From Papaver somniferum (Eukaryota > Streptophyta > Magnoliopsida > Ranunculales > Papaveraceae), in contig NC_039363.1 in the NCBI RefSeq assembly GCF_003573695.1, forward strand, positions 162,208,747 through 162,272,746: a DNA stretch of 64,000 bases. Direction: 5' to 3'. Under the pieces are notes generated by a model, which had not been told where the DNA came from, searched no databases, and saw nothing but the letters and a program-made list of their open reading frames with translations. Below are positions 12,921-24,837 of this stretch, in pieces. Within the stretch, counting starts at the first letter, position 1, and every line of letters starts with the position of its first letter. The translations under genes were made by a program, and so were the position numbers.

Positions 12921-14220
12921 ATGGTTGATCTTAGGTCACGCTCAATTTCAGATCCTTACACAAATACTGCTAGCACTAGCAACACTAACGATGACATTCC
13001 AGAAACTATTCCTGCTTCTGAAAATGGCGGTGACGTTACTCCGCCCAGGAATGATTCACTCTTCGGCTGACATCCCGAAGAAATCAGAGAAAATCCGCCT
13101 ACCATGGGCGATCTCATGAAGGTGCGGGAAACTCTTGCCAAGAATCAGACTGACATGGCTGCTACACAGAAGGAGCTGTGTAATTATCTCAAAATTCTTA
13201 CTGACAAGATGTCAGAGAAGACTCAAGGAAAAGGAAAAGAAAAGGAGACATCTCCAGATGCTGATCCTGAAGTAGTTCCAATTCATACAGTGGATGGCAA
13301 CAAAGTCCGCAAAGCTGCAGAGGATCTGTCAGCAAAGGAATCATCAAATTTCATTACTCGGGAAGATTTTGAACGCATCTTGAAGAACCGTGGAAAAGAC
13401 AAGACATCACATGTCCATCGTCACCAGCCTCTGTACCCTTCTTATACGCAAGGGATTCCTCTTCCAAAAGGTTATACCTCTCCAACCTTCACTTTGCATG
13501 ACGGAACAGGCAATGCTTGGGAACATGTTTCTCGGTTCCTGGAAGCCTTGGGTGAACACGAACATAACCATGTTGTTCGCATCAAAGAATTTTCAAAATC
13601 CTTGAAAGGCAGGGCATACACCTGGTACAACAACATCGCACCAGGAACTATCAATAATTGGGGAGAAATGATTAATGCCTTCTACAGAAAGTACATCTTT
13701 GTGTCAGAGCAAATTACTCTCTCTGATCTTGGAAGAATGTTTCAGAGGAACAATGAACATCCTAATGACTACGTGAAAAGATTCAGAGTCCAGGACCTGG
13801 ACTGTCATGATCCAAACGTCACGGAGCAGCAACTGGTAGACCTGTGTATCAACGGCATGATCCCGGTCTATATAGCTTTATTGGAAAATCTTCGTTTCCA
13901 GACCTTCTCAGAGCTTCATGAAGCGACAAAGAGATCGGCAACTACTGCGCCCGCTTTACTGGAAAGAACAAAAGCTACAAAGGTTGAAGAACCGCGAGAC
14001 ACTCGAGGTAGAAGACGTCTGATCAAGAAGCAGTAAAACCTCCAGTCTTCCACAAACACTGTTGCAGAAGGGAGCAAACGGAAAGCCAAACCACCGTGCA
14101 AGCATACTTCATCTCCTTCAAAAGCACAAAGGAAGGATAAGCAAGATGCACAAGCCTCTGACCAACGCACAAGAGTCACTGATCAAGAAGCACCTGACTT
14201 TCCTTTTTCATTGAAGAGGT
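12921..14220 (+). pseudogene. Gag polyprotein of element A (two in-frame stops)
   Basis: This is the retrotransposon capsid gene. The best start is ATG at 12921, because element B's gag starts in the same way (MIGLRDNS against MVDLRSRS). The frame has a TGA at 13068 (codon 50), is open from 13104 to a TAA at 14034, then stays open to 14220. The middle has the Retrotrans_gag fold signature: WEHVSRFLEALGEHEHNHVV, FSKSLKGRAYTWYNNI, INNWGEMINAFYRKYI, DYVKRFR. The tail is basic. I see no CCHC zinc knuckle. A full product would be about 430 residues; with two stops the copy is probably dead, or makes the 310-residue core from an internal ATG at 13104. Confidence 0.8.
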
Positions 14221-14975
14221 GACTTCCACAGGTTCGTCAATCATCCCACAAGCGACTGCGGAGTTTTGAAGCACATTTTCAAAGAGAAGGTTGATCCACA
14301 ATAGCTTCAACTGGGGACTAAAGGAGTACAGAAGAATCCTCTCCCAGTCAGAACCTTTACACTCTTTGAACAACCTATCAAAGAGGCAGTTCAATCCTTG
14401 GTCAAACGTGAATTGCTTTATCCATCGAAGGCACAAAGGAGAGACATGTTCACAGTACTTAACCACATCGTGTCAAGAAGTCCATTCCGAAAATACTTCT
14501 CCATCCACAGACCAAGAGATGCACGACTGGGGACTGCTTACCACAGTCAATCTCAGAAGAAGCGAATTTGGAAGAACGTTGATCGATGCTGACACCGCCA
14601 TCAATAACATTCCACCGAAAACCATCGGATCCACATGCATCACTCGACGATACTCATGCTCCATCTCAATCAGAGACCTTCAAGGAGCGCTCGGAAATAC
14701 TTATGGCTACATCATTCTCAAAGTGAACATAAGTTCAACGTGGACAGAAACCAAGTTTCACATAATCAGGAAGATCCAGGATATGACATGTCCTTCAGAC
14801 AAATGTGGATCCATGCTGAAAAGATGGGTACTTACAAAGTGCCTTTGGTTACACATCTCTCCAACGAAGAAAGTTCTGATCCAGAAAATTTGACGGACAC
14901 TCCATCATCAGAGTACTTTGAGGAATTTCAAACTTTGACGAGGTTGAAGAAAGAACCTGCAAAAGATGCGTAGAC
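14221..14975 (+). pseudogene. Decayed aspartic protease region of element A
   Basis: Fragments in shifting frames align to element B's protease. TLIDADTAINNI corresponds to B's DLIYTGASSNVI, NTYGY is identical, and DPGYDMSFRQMWIH corresponds to SDYHMILGRPWIH. The catalytic D-T/S-G is destroyed (DAD). Several frameshifts rule out function. The protease of an intact relative would cleave the Gag-Pol polyprotein. Confidence 0.55.
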
Positions 14976-17395
14976 ATTCATCAAGAGGTTCCGAACTCAG
15001 GCAAGTCTCATTCTATGTCCATGTCATTTATTTCCCCACATGTTATCCTAGCATGTGTACTTAATTATGCTAGCAACTCTACAAGACGTTATGAATGGTA
15101 GCTTCACCGCAGTAGTGTTTTACCAAGTGGTTGAATCTGACGTTTCTCCGAATTAAGCACTGAAACATTCATTACTGACGTCCAAGCATGGAAAAGAACA
15201 CTTTGGGTGTTTCTCTTGCAAGTCCATGTGTTCCACAAAATCAGAAAACTCTAATGTCCGCACAAGTGTTGAATCCCACTACCGCAACGAAAGGAATGCT
15301 GAATCAACATAGGATACTCGAGACCGAGATGATCAAACCTACGACATCGGACACTTAAAGGGTGTGAAGCCTCAACACTCGAGCATCTAAAAAAATCCTT
15401 ACAACAGTTGTCAATCACCTACTTCTCCAAGGCCAGCTGAAAGTCAAAACCTCTCATCTCTGAATGCTACATTCTTCAGAAGCCTTCAATCTGTACTCCC
15501 AATCAAAGAGTACACCTTCGATAATATCTCCTCTATCTTCAGCATAATATCTCTACGGTGACACACTGATTCAACACCGACACGATCAAAGTTCAATTGA
15601 TAAGTCTTCATTATCCCGTGATAATACTTCTGGTGCAGATGCAACGTTGGTACAAACTCCTTCAACACACTGGGACTTGATCTTATTGAATAAAGGAAGC
15701 TGCTGCTATTTGCCGCAACAACATCAATTCCCTGACAAAACAACTTCGCGGCTCACTGGATGGAGGAGCAACACTATGTTAATAATCATGGTTCTAGCCT
15801 TCTCGTTCTCTGGAGCAACTCCAACCATGGTATCAGCATCAACAAGGATATTTGGAGGAACTATGTCCATGGTCTCAGCATCAACAAGAATGTCTGGAGA
15901 AAATTCAATCAAGATCTCAGCATTAACAACGGTCTCAAGAGAAACATCCTCATGACAAAGCTCCATCAACTGTCCATTCTCTACAACCTGGAAGTGTTAC
16001 TCGATGGATCATACTTCTCCAAGCACTAATGACTCATATCAAGACGTGTAGACATGAAAACATGTTAGCATCAAAGTCTTCCCAAAGCTTGCACGACGGA
16101 CAGGCACGAGCCGAAGTCTTCTACAAGATGTTCTCATCACCTCTACAAATGAGATACAACATGCTTCAAGCCATGGGTTTACAAAAACGTACCAATGGGT
16201 GAGGAATGGGACAATGCTTCCTCAACAAAAGATGTTCGTTTATGTCTCTGCTACAACATAGAAAAAGGGCGCATCAATCGGACATACAAGCTAAAAGATA
16301 TGGCCTTTACCGTCAGGTCTACGAAATCTGAAAAAATTTGTACAGGATTACAAATTACAAATGTGCATCTTTCGTTGGCTGATCTCTACAACTCCAAATT
16401 GAGTGATTCTATTCTCATGTGATAAATCAGCCTATTAGCTTCAAAAGTTGGGGTCAAACGTCGAGTTCCAACGTCGTATGTGGTTCCTACAACCTCCAGA
16501 GCGTACAACATGCAAGCAACAATTCTTAGACGAGACTCATAACTTCCACAGTTGATCGGTGTCCACCAGGTCTTTCCACCAAGTACTTCATCAAGGTACC
16601 TACAAATTCGACCACCTAGGTCTTTACATCAATTTTTATACCTGGGTCGTCTATCCAAGTCTGGCCAGAAGAAGGGAAAACGAAAAGGAGAGATTCAACA
16701 AGATACTGGGGACTGACGGTCCACTGATCATGACGATCAGTTTCACAGTCCAAGACTCGTGGCACCAGACTCTCATGTGCTAATCATTCATCATAAAATG
16801 AATGATACCACCGGGACATGAAACCATGGTCATTACATCATCCCTTCTCGAGAGCAACCTCAGCTAGGGTCTCGTGACCAGGGTTTCAGAACTGATGTTT
16901 CTACGATTGACAGAAACAAGATGGCACTGCAAGCACCATGCTCATGTATCAATCAAGGTGTTCATATTTCAAATTAATAAATGGCATTAAAATCCTTCAT
17001 CAAGTGTTCAAGACACGAGCGAATGGTCTAAAGACACGACAAGGGCGTTTTACAACAAGCTCGTCTGAAATGATTTTACACTATCTTGCACAAAAAGGTG
17101 ATCTGGGAGCAATTGGTGAAGAATATAGGGATGTATCATATACCATTCTCTTCGCATGGATGTCCTTTACAACATATCCAAAATTCATAGTAATTGGATG
17201 AACGAGCAAAGAGATGTGGTCGAAACATTGGACTACATGCCATCTGAAAAGTTTCTGGAAAACTACTGGAAGTTTACTGTTTAGCCTATTTAGGCCCCTA
17301 AACATGATTAAAACTCTAAAAGATTCTCTCCTAAAGCTTGGAAATCTTCTGAGGATGAAAAAGCATGGGTAGACTGCGGAAATCCGACATCGGAC
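14976..17395. mobile_element. Internal region of element A without recognisable pol
   Basis: Reverse transcriptase, RNase H and integrase should lie here, but I find no motif of any of them in six frames. It holds only short ORFs. A three-unit imperfect tandem repeat of about 43 bp (core ATGGTMTCAGCATCAACAAG) lies at 15823-15945. The element is therefore non-autonomous or heavily replaced. Confidence 0.55.
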
Positions 17396-17399
17396 GAAG

Positions 17400-17765
17400 A
17401 TTCTACAACGTTTTTACTGAAAGACCGACTTCTGAATTTTCTGATGACGAATTATGACGAAGTTCATCGGTCATCCGCATTTGAATCAGGATCTACACCA
17501 TCAATGCAAATCCTGACTTCATCTTCAGCTGATAGTCTCATTTGCTGAAGTCGGCGGTGCTTCTACTGATAAGGGACGACTCCCAGATGATCGAGAGACA
17601 TACAAAGTACCAGCTTTTCAGCGTCTCTGAATGGTTGATTCACCTCGGCATGAACATCTGCAGAAGTCTTCATCTTTGACTTCATATTTATGGAGCGTTC
17701 GCCGGAAGATCCAGAAGGGTGGTTGTAACCAGAAGTCACCACTATCTGAAGCGAAAGACATGGAG
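17400..17765 (-). pseudogene. Antisense acidic-protein gene relic of element A
   Basis: Read on the minus strand this is homologous to the antisense gene at 58490-59056. It has a splice-acceptor-like pyrimidine/CAG before a GTGACTTCTGG start region, an open stretch with SSGERS and MKTSADVHAEVNQPFRDAEKL, and further down DGVDPDSNADDR matching DGVASDSDAEEE. The ATG present in the other copy is GTG here, and later codons contain stops, so this copy is dead. Homology continues upstream through the intron to about 18480. It lies just inside the 3' LTR and antisense to gag. Confidence 0.6.
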
Positions 17766-18138
17766 TCATGGATGTACCAATAACAAACACGCAACAAAAA
17801 TGGTAACAATCCAACTCTTACCTATTTACAATTTCACTAGCTGTAGTGATTATAACGTCGGAATTTCGAAAAACTTGCTCGTTCCTTCAAACCTGCAAAG
17901 ACGAGCAAAATTCATTATTCAAAATCATGACTTGATAAAACCATGAACAACCCACGTGAATTTTAGCATCCACTGATTTTTCAAAAATTGGGCAGACGTC
18001 CATTCTACAATTGTGAAAACTCACATACAGACATTATTTCACCATGTATAATTGTCTATTTTCACCAGTTGTTCAAAATCAAAACATTGATTTTACAAAA
18101 ATATATACATATTTTAACGTGAAACTCACGTAAGTTTG

Positions 18139-18175
<37 letters not shown>

Positions 18176-18748
18176 TTCATCGCACGAGCATCTGTCTTTG
18201 AAGTGAGATTATATTTTCAAAAATTTGTGAACGCTCACATATCGAAAATAAATTTTTTCATGAAAGCTCATAGACAAAATTTTATTAACAGACGCACGTC
18301 TTTTCAAAAAAAAAAAATTCTCTCGTACGAGCATTCACCTTTGGAACGAGAGTTTATTCCATTTTGTGAAATCTCACAAAGATAAAATTTTGGTTTTCGT
18401 GAAGGCTCATAGACAAAATTTTATGTCATTAGACTCAAGTCTGTTTTGTTTGTTCCTTAAACTAATGAACAAACGAGAGTTTATTACAAAAATAAGGATT
18501 TCCTTATTGGGCCCGGCCCGCGAATCCTAAATGACCAAGGTCTCGTCGTCCAAATCAGCGGTTCAACACCAATTTATGCTCATTAGACGATGCTCCATCA
18601 TGCCACTAGGATCTTCATTCAGGTCATGGTTTGCTCGTACTATCAAAATCCGGTAACGTAAATTACGACTAAGTTCAATTACTTATATTGTTTATAACAG
18701 GAAAATCACCATTCAATGCTGATTGAGGAACACCACTGTTCCTCACTA
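17766..18748. mobile_element. 3' internal non-coding part of element A
   Basis: On the minus strand 17770-18480 matches the long leader intron of the antisense gene (57600-58486). It includes an (AT)n microsatellite at 18142-18172. From 18500 it matches the sequence next to the 3' LTR at 57117-57400. The promoter and leader section seen at 57430-57600 is missing. Confidence 0.55.
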
Positions 18749-18762
18749 AGCAGGGGACTTAA
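18749..18762 (+). other. Polypurine tract of element A
   Basis: AGCAGGGGACTTAA lies directly before the 3' LTR. The identical tract stands, inverted, at 57117-57130 next to another family T LTR. It would prime plus-strand DNA synthesis. Confidence 0.75.
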
Positions 18763-20489
18763 TGTAGATGGTGGATTTTCAACAAAGACAAAAATCGTAA
18801 ACCCATAATTATACGAACTTCTGATCCAGCAATCGGACGCGAGTATCAAGACACGGGTTTCTCATCGAATCTCTGACTGAGAATACTGTCTCTCAGAGTA
18901 CATGCAGATATGTAGTCTCTCGGCTAGGCAATGGCATATCTCATGAATACTGAACACTTCAGTAATTATTTCTATATAGAATCACGAGATTGACGGCTCC
19001 TGGACAGCTTGCTCTGCTAGTATAGAGCGATAACGTCTTCAGGATACAAACAACAAGTTTCCCTGACTATATAAAGGATATGAAGCTCCAGCAAGCTCAT
19101 GTCAGAATAATTAATGCTCCTAGACAGCTTGCTCTGCTAGTATAGATCCATAAGTTAATTATTCCTAAATTCTTGGATTCATCCACTGCATTTCCGAAAA
19201 TATTCAAATATTTTTGCAATATTTCGTTACTTCAATCTATGGTTCTTCCCAGCAGAATTCCATGGGTTAGTAATAAATATTCAACGCACGGACGTCTGAG
19301 CTACCTCCGAGTAAGCCCCGGCTCAAAAGGTGCAAGTGTACTCAACGATGATGCACTAACAATCACCGCACGAACGAGTATTTCAAAATACGACGAAACG
19401 ATGAACCTATGCAAAATAGGAAGGAAAATAATAAATAATTAAAATATTGACCAAGGCTCCAGGGGATTGGGCTCACCGACCGACTGACCATGTCGTGGTC
19501 AATCCCACGCCAGTTTTATATTTTATAATATTTTTTGTTATTTTCCTTGATCTTATGAAAATCCTTTCATTTGAACAAATATCCTTTGTTTTGAGTAAAC
19601 TCCTTAGTTTCATGGTGTTTCCTTCGCACCAAGGAAATAATATAAAATTGGGAAAAACATTGTGGGGCCGTGATTATTGGCCAACCGGCTATGCATTGAT
19701 CCCGTCCGGCCCCACACCTCATGGTTCCTCATTATTTTATTATTATTTTCCTAATCTCATGAAAACTCATTAATCTCATGGTATTTTCACAAAACCATGA
19801 AAATATAATATAAAATTAGGGAAACTCGTGGGACCGGGCCCAGCCGGCCGGCCATGCCTCAGCCGGTCCCACACGCCCCTTATTTTATTATTATTATTTT
19901 AAGGTTTCCTTGATCCCATGAAATTCCTTGATTTCATGGTATTTCTTTCAAATTATGAAAATTCCTTCAAATCATGTAAAATAATACACAAAAATTACAT
20001 AAAATTAGGGAAACTTGTGGGACCGGGTCCAAGCTGGCCGACCCCACACACCCTTATTTTATTATTTTAATATTATTTGCTTCCTTGATCCCATGGAAAC
20101 TCTTTCACTTTAAGGAAACTCCTTAATTTCAACAAAATTCCTTGATTTCATGATATTTTCATAAAATCATGAAAAATATTATAAAATTAGGAAAAGGCAC
20201 CATGAGACCGTGGTCACTGGCCGGCCGGCCATGCCTTGGCTCCAGCGGTCCCACGCCTCATATTCCTTCATTTTATAATTATTTTCCTTCATCTCATGAA
20301 GTTTCCTTAGTTTCAGCAAAACCCTGATTTTGTCATATTTTTCTCTCAAATGGTTGCTAAAACGCACGCCGGAAAATATCAAGATTCTCAGGACTGAGAC
20401 ACGGACGTGAGCATGTTACCTTGACCGATCAGGGTTGGATCTTTGGCTCGCAATGAGCCGGTCCCATGATTTGACCTAATTTGCGCAAT
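18763..20489 (+). mobile_element. 3' LTR of element A, truncated
   Basis: It matches the 5' LTR from its first base to about 11507 and then stops. Only about 1.73 kb of about 3.09 kb remains. At 20487-20489 it joins a SIRE-like LTR fragment with AAT shared by both sides, so the end was lost in a deletion and not by a clean insertion. Confidence 0.8.
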
Positions 20490-22054
20490 CACAAACAGCG
20501 AGACGAAGATTTTTGTGACTTCTTTATCTTGCCTATCAGAGAACTCTCACGATCTCAAGCCAATCAATCGATTGTACTCGTACGATAGAAGATGCAAGAT
20601 CAGATCACACAACTACGATAAAAGTAGTATCGGTCTGGCTTCACAATCCCAATGAAGTCTTTAAGTCGTTAACTCGAGTTTAGAGAAGCAACTCAAGAGT
20701 TAATGGAGATCGACTCTAGCGAGCGCACCAGTAGCACACAGACGTGTGGGGATTAAGTTTTGCTCTAGCTAGATGTCTCCTATATATAGCCTTTCAACTC
20801 AGGGTTTTTCCTTAGGTATAAAGCAAACTCTATCCACCGTTAGATGAAAACCTGATTTAGATTCAAGCCAATATCTCTCAACCGTTAGATCGAAAGACAT
20901 AGCTTGTCACACACACTTGGGTAAACGTTTACTGGGTTTGAGAAAACCATGCCCAAACGAGTACACGTATGTTGGTTCAACATGATAACCCAAAAGGTCA
21001 ACCATATGAGCATCTCATATTAATCATGTTCTTCTTCACCATAACTAGTTCAATTGACTCAAATGAACTAGTTAAGAGTTGTTCAATTGCTATGAGATCT
21101 TATGTAACTACACAAGACACAATTGAAACAAAGATGATTCGATTCGATTAGAGTCGGCTCATGAACATTATAGCCATGGTTTGCATAAAGCATTCCTTAA
21201 TAATTAATGTTTCATATTCAGAGCACATCTTTAGATCATAACCTCTTAAGTTCACGGACTTAACTTAATCGGTTGAGTTTTCCAAACTCAGCAGAAATTC
21301 TCGGGTCGAGAACTTCCGCCAGTTCACGGACTTAGCACACAAATGAGTTTTGGAAATCCCAGCAGAAATTCTCGGTCGAGAACTTCCGTCAGCTCGCGGT
21401 CTGAGTCTACGGATTTGGTTCGCGGACTTGGCAAGCCAATTCCACAATCCTACCGATTTCTCTTGATCAACAAAGTTCGAAAACTTCGGTTCAAGGAATA
21501 CATGGTTATATAATATAAACTCTCATTTCAATCATTGAAACATTCTTAGAGGGCGATATTCAGTCGTGAAGAACAACAGACCTTTCTCGTCAGAGCAATT
21601 TCCAAAGTGATTGAAACTTTCATGACTTTCATCACTAGGTGAAGATAAACCTGATCAAAGCGAAACGCTTTACCAACACATGATTTCGAGTTCGAGTAAA
21701 AGATAAGCAATGAATACTCAGCTCGAAATATCAAGTGTATATGATCTAGTCTATATAGCATACGACTTTTGTCTCATAAGAAGTGGGAGAAGAATAGATA
21801 GACTTTCGAGTGATAGATAAGTTCAAGTTTTCACATACCTTTTTGTTGATGAAGTTCCACGGTTCCTTGGTATAGATCCTCGTCATTGTCGTTGAATCAC
21901 CATGAAGTCCTTGAGCTCAACTACACTTTTCCTATCCTAGTCCGAGACTTAGCTAATAGGCTAGAAATCAAGACTTTATAGTTTTGATCACTAACATTGA
22001 CAAACATGCTTGATATAACAACACATGCGAGGTTGACCGAGCTATGTTCTAACA
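20487..22054 (-). mobile_element. SIRE-like copia LTR fragment
   Basis: On the minus strand it begins TGTTAGAACATAGCTCGGTC at 22054 and matches the LTR at 1222 up to about 2850. The last ~830 bp of the LTR are missing. Its start interrupts element B's reverse transcriptase frame after SPRRF. A GTTCRCGGACTT-type motif array lies at about 21250-21435. Confidence 0.75.
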
Positions 22055-22370
22055 TGAACCGCCTCGGAGACTGTTTAACCGACTTGGATCCAGGTATGAC
22101 ATGTAGATGACGGGTGACCAATTTTTCATCTAAACCGGGCATTTCTTCATACGTCCAAGCGAATATGTCCTGGTACTCTTTGAGAAGTTCCACGAGCTTC
22201 GTACGTTCATCCGTACACAAGGTTGAGCTGATGGAGATAGGCCTAGGAGATTCCTCATTCCCGATGTTAACGATTTCGAGCTCATCAGTTGTGGAGTTGG
22301 TGCCATCTTGCAGCTGTCGTGGAGCATCTAGCACTTCTTCTTGTGGCTCGTCATTGTTGTAGCATTCCAT
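22055..22370 (-). pseudogene. Element B: start of reverse transcriptase, truncated
   Basis: The minus-strand frame includes DERTKLVELLKEYQDIFAW, then MPGLDEKLVTRHLHV and KQSPRRF. These are the standard lead-in to a Ty3/gypsy reverse transcriptase. The catalytic core is absent because a SIRE-like LTR inserted at 22054 and the rest was lost. A frameshift near 22360 separates it from the protease frame. The open frame itself runs on to 21921 in LTR sequence, which is not part of the gene. Confidence 0.75.
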
Positions 22371-23166
22371 TGGGCGGAGAGACTGGGTAACAGTCTCCCC
22401 TGCTAATTTCTAACAGCGGCGTCGGTACACGGTTTTCCCCTTTTGATAATGGCTCGCCCACAAAAGTTCGCTTCCTATTAGTGTGAGCGTGGGTCGTGGC
22501 TTCACATGATGAAGAAGAATTGGTACGTCTTGTCAGTAAAGATGCATCGTGGGACTTAGCCTTCAATGATGCAAGTCGGTCCTCTTCCTGGATTGACGCC
22601 CATGTGGGGAGTGGGGTGCAATGAACTTTGTCTGATTCTTCCGGCAGATATTCTCTTGGTTCAAACAATTTCGCTCCACATATTGGTGCGTAAGCAGACA
22701 ATGATGCAGGAATACGAATGGCTTCTTTATTCAACATAGTCTTCAGACATTGGTGATACGTCGAGGGGACGATCCTATTGTCATGAATCCATGGTCTCCC
22801 CAGTATCATATGGTAGTCCGACTCATTTTCTATGACTTCGAATTTCACCTTTGATTGGACGGGCCCTACAGATAAATTTAGATTGACATACCCGTACGTG
22901 TTGGTTTGGTTTCCTTTAAAGTATGTCATCGTGGTAGGCAGTCGCACGATCTTGCTTGGGAGAACCTTGGTCGTCCTGAGTGTCTTGAGAGTAATCACAT
23001 TCGAAGATGCTCCCGTGTAGATGAGATCCCTTTTGAAATCTGAATCCTTGATGCGTGCAGTAACATGTAGGGCCCGGTTGTGACCTTTCTCCGCCATCAT
23101 GTCGTCTTCTATAAATGTGACATTATTCACAGGCATCTCTGGTGTTTTCGATATTTCTGGACGCAA
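22371..23166 (-). pseudogene. Element B: aspartic protease domain of pol
   Basis: This is a 265-codon open minus-strand stretch. It holds HNRALHVTARIKDSDFKRDL, the active-site region DLIYTGASSNVI, a NTYGYVNLNLSVG block, and YHMILGRPWIHDNRIVPSTYHQCLK. All are typical of gypsy retropepsins of the Tat/Ogre type. The catalytic motif reads YTGAS where DTGAS is expected, so the enzyme should be inactive. A diverged linker towards reverse transcriptase follows. Confidence 0.8.
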
Positions 23167-23640
23167 AGGGGATAAATGTACGTCTAGGGCTATCTGGTTG
23201 ATTGCAGCGAACGTCTCCGCCCGTTGATTCTTCGAGAGGTGTAAAACTTCTCATAAACTTTCCACTAGAGAAGCTGCTTCCTGGTCCACCAGTCTCTGGT
23301 TCATAGTGAAACTATTGACCTGAGGAGGATTGTCCGCCGGGCGTTCCACCATTTCTGCTCCTAAAATTCTCGTCACGTGCACCAACCAGGTGAACAGTCA
23401 ATCGCTCCTTTTATCGGTCCACATTTCTTGCCTCCGTGCTAGTTCAACCAGAGTTGGGATTTTTCCATCGGTTGAAGCGACAGAGATAATGCGGGTACTG
23501 AAATATGAAAATTCGTTATAAACAGAATTGTTCAAAGGAGGGTGAGAAACATTACCATTTGAGGGATTCCGGATGAGATCCGTCGCGGTAGAATTATCCC
23601 TGAGGCCAATCATCTTTTTGAAAATCTCGAGATTGCAACT
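23167..23640 (-). pseudogene. Element B: N-terminus of gag joined to protease by deletion
   Basis: From about 23613 on the minus strand, MIGLRDNS and PTLVELARRQEM align with the start of element A's gag (MVDLRSRS, GDLMKVRETLAKNQ). The capsid core seen in element A (WEHVSRFL to YVKRF) is missing and protease sequence follows within about 300 bp. About 1 kb of gag has therefore been deleted. Confidence 0.6.
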
Positions 23641-23651
23641 GAGAGATTAAT

Positions 23652-23671
23652 CTCCCACTGTGGTCGCCAAT
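23652..23671 (-). other. Primer-binding site of element B
   Basis: On the minus strand ATTGGCGACCACAGTGGGAG, the same site as in element A at 12865, directly after the LTR end. Confidence 0.75.
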
Positions 23672-24837
23672 TGTTTATGGGTGAAAACTATTTCTGCTGT
23701 TTTTGGTAATTTTGGGTGTGTGTGGATGAGAAACGAATCTAAACCCTAAACAAATGCACTGCACGAGAGTGCTTTTGATTCGAGAGATCAATCTATACAA
23801 TTCTTGCCTAAACCAAGAAATGGTCGTTCCAGACTTGCTTCGGTCACAAAGTGAAGGAGATGGGGTTGATCTTAGGGAGGGAAGCGAAGAAGGTGTTGAG
23901 ATTGCGAAGGTGTTGGTTGTTTATGACTTGTATCAAGAAGCTGAACTGGCTTGCAAAAATGAAAGCTATTAGTTCTGGATAATTTCTGGATACGATGGAA
24001 ACACTTGGTTTTTCTGTGTCTTTTTTCGTGTTGTTTGGAAAATAGGTGAAGGACCTATTTATACAAGTCATTGAGCGCAAGCCCTCATCTCGTAGGAAGT
24101 GGAGGAGGTTGAGTGATGAAGTAGTGGGGTCATGTAACTGATTGTCACACGATCATGTACTTGCACACTTCTTCCATCATCGCTAACCGTCCATGCCTCC
24201 TAACACGTTCTTGTAATGGTGCGTTGCACGCTACACGCTGTAAACCGCTATACCAATACCCCAGTAAGTATCCCCCAGTTTGTGACATGTTTGATGTCTC
24301 GAATGAGTGGAAGTAGGATGGTTGAGCTGGTATGGAGAGGCTCGGAAGAGCTCGTACGAGAAAGGCTGTCAAAGACGGTCTTAAAAGAGGTCGCGACCGT
24401 CCAATTTCGTCGGCCTAGTTGGACGGCTTGGATCGTACCGCGATCGATCTGTGAAGTGCTGGCATGCAAATTGGCGGGCCCACTTCTCACCTACCTGACC
24501 GGCTCTCTCACAGCCTAGCCATAGAGTATGCTCGAAGAAAGGCTGGCATGATGTTTAAAGGGTCGCGGAAATTCCACTAGTATCTTAAAACAATCACAAC
24601 CATCCAACTTCGCTAGCATGTTTGGATGGCTTAGATTGCGCCTAAGACCATTAGAGAAGTGCATACACGTTCACTGTCGGCAGATCGGTTCCTCAAAAAG
24701 AGGAGCATAACTTTCCAAACCGTTTGGCCCAAATCGTGTGTACGTGCTGTTTTCAAAACCCTAATCGATCACGACCATCCATCTTCGCAATCTTGGATCG
24801 AAGGTGTATGGCATGCTCCTGCTAGGGTTCGTCTAGG
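23672..24837 (-). mobile_element. Element B 5' LTR, inner part
   Basis: The minus-strand end ...CACCCATAAACA lies next to the PBS. The LTR was split by element D at 24838 and resumes at 33730. Together the parts give an LTR of about 1.68 kb. Short ORFs here are artefacts. Confidence 0.75.
24833..24837. repeat. Target site duplication CTAGG (left) of element D
   Basis: Matches 33725-33729 on the far side of element D. Confidence 0.85.

Noticed and set aside
13916..14466. Minus-strand ORFs of 87-96 codons opposite gag
   Set aside because: Opposite-strand shadows without homology to the antisense accessory gene.
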